Assembly (NCBI RefSeq): GCF_014649735.1
Contig: NZ_BMTP01000004.1
Coordinates: 372,001-436,000, forward strand
Direction: 5' to 3'
Length of the DNA stretch: 64,000 nt
Source: Streptomyces lavendofoliae
GTDB lineage: Bacteria > Actinomycetota > Actinomycetes > Streptomycetales > Streptomycetaceae
Shown here: piece after piece, positions 63,224 through 64,000 of the stretch
How positions within the stretch are numbered: the stretch's first letter is position 1
Layout: every line of letters starts with the position of its first letter
Notes under the pieces: generated by a model
What the model was told of the DNA's origin: nothing
The model's database searches: none
Seen by the model: the letters and a program-made list of their open reading frames with translations, nothing else
Translations under genes and position numbers: made by a program

Positions 63224-64000
63224 GCTCCCTCTCCCTCGCCGTGCGCGACTCGTCCACGATGCTGCGCCGCAACCTGCTGCACGCCCGGCGCTATCCCTCC
63301 CTCACCCTCAACCTCCTGCTCACGCCGATCATGATGCTGCTGCTCTTCGTCTACATCTTCGGCGACGTGATGAGCGCGGGCATGGGCGGCGGCGCCGACC
63401 GCTCCGCGTACATCGCCTACGTCGTGCCGGGCATCCTGATGATGACGATCGGGGGCACCGTGGTGGGGACCGCGGTGTCCGTCTCCAACGACATGACCGA
63501 GGGCATCATCGCCCGCTTCCGCACGATGGCGATCCACCGCGGGTCCGTGCTCGTCGGGCACGTCGTCGGCAGCGTGATCCAGTCCGTCGCCAGCGTGGTC
63601 CTGGTGGGCCTCGTCGCCGTGGCCATCGGCTTCCGCTCCACGGACGCCACGGCCCTGGAGTGGCTGGCGGCGTTCGGGCTGATGGCGCTGGTCGCCCTGG
63701 CGCTCACCTGGATCGCGGTCGGGATGGGCATGGTCAGCCCGAACGTCGAGGCGGCCAGCAACAACGCGTTGCCGCTGATCGTCCTGCCGCTCATCTCCAG
63801 CGCGTTCGTCCCGGTCGACGCGATGCCGGGCTGGTTCCGGCCGATCGCCGAGTACCAGCCGTTCACGCCGGCCATCGAGACCCTGCGCGGGCTGCTGCTC
63901 GGCACCGAGATCGGCCACAACGGGTGGCTCGCCGTCGCCTGGTGCCTCGCCCTCTCCGCGCTCGGCTACTTCTGGTCGAAGGCGGTCTTCGACCGCGACC
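63220..64000 (+). CDS. DrrB-type ABC-2 permease (runs off the right edge)
   Basis: 260 codons are visible and the frame is still open at 64000. It starts MSSLSLAVRDSSTMLRRNLLHARRYP. There are six hydrophobic segments, including LTLNLLLTPIMMLLLFVYIFGDV and AYVVPGILMMTIGGTVVGTAVSVSNDMTEGII. The ABC-2 signature is VSPNVEAASNNALPLIVLPLISSAFVPVDAMPGWFRPIAEYQPFTPAIETLRGLLLG. It forms the exporter with the preceding ATPase. Normal length is about 260-280 residues, so only the last few codons are missing. Confidence 0.94.
   Translation, partial: MSSLSLAVRDSSTMLRRNLLHARRYPSLTLNLLLTPIMMLLLFVYIFGDVMSAGMGGGADRSAYIAYVVPGILMMTIGGTVVGTAVSVSNDMTEGIIARFRTMAIHRGSVLVGHVVGSVIQSVASVVLVGLVAVAIGFRSTDATALEWLAAFGLMALVALALTWIAVGMGMVSPNVEAASNNALPLIVLPLISSAFVPVDAMPGWFRPIAEYQPFTPAIETLRGLLLGTEIGHNGWLAVAWCLALSALGYFWSKAVFDRD

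Overview
The window is a GC-rich (roughly 70% or more) actinobacterial chromosome segment. Gene content and order identify it as a Streptomyces core-genome region. The run ppc - pth - rplY - prs - glmU, then mfd, mazG, a P450, two Rpf proteins, eno, divIC, ppx, ndh, an ABC exporter, a tRNA-Leu(UAA) and cbs matches my memory of the SCO3127 to SCO3077 stretch of S. coelicolor. That correspondence is from memory; no search was run.

Layout. At the left edge are the first codons of a leftward gene and a paired TACGG operator, then ppc (+). A leftward housekeeping group follows: small membrane protein, pth, rplY, prs, glmU, tRNA-Gln(UUG). After an orphan sensor kinase comes a 5-kb block built from polymorphic-toxin parts (9.7-14.6 kb). 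Leftward it has a YwqJ-type deaminase plus a SUKH-3 protein. Rightward it has a WHH-nuclease/SUKH fusion and a very proline-rich deaminase/SUKH-4 fusion. Then come a coiled-coil protein, an MFS exporter, a DUF2079 membrane protein and mfd. Between 22.8 and 25.6 kb lies an accessory-looking patch: a decayed GntR/UTRA regulator, a free-standing condensation-domain protein and a secreted HNH nuclease-like lipoprotein. From 26.5 to 37.9 kb are lipoproteins, an unusual one-piece methylase/specificity protein with a substituted catalytic motif, a membrane protein plus Ser/Thr kinase pair, a SurA-like lipoprotein, mazG and a CYP107-like P450. From 38 to 44 kb are two Rpf cell-wall hydrolases (the second behind a ydaO/c-di-AMP riboswitch), eno, divIC, a DUF501 protein and ppx.

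From 44 to 52 kb are ndh-2, a cyclopropane-synthase-like methyltransferase, a MacB/FtsX exporter, the tRNA-Leu(UAA) gene (the bldA tRNA that reads the rare UUA codon) and a BI-1 family protein. The right arm has a thiolase, an SGNH hydrolase, cbs and an RpiR regulator. It ends with a likely operon: an RHH/HicB-like regulator, a DUF4097 protein and a DrrAB-type ABC exporter that runs off the window.

The least explained element is the DNA in front of the RHH regulator. Ten GGYRCC-like hexamers sit at exactly 10-bp steps, followed by a second set at 11-bp steps that covers the apparent leaderless promoter. A MITE-like 164-bp inverted-repeat element supplies the stop codon of that regulator. The toxin/immunity-domain fusions are the second most interesting feature.
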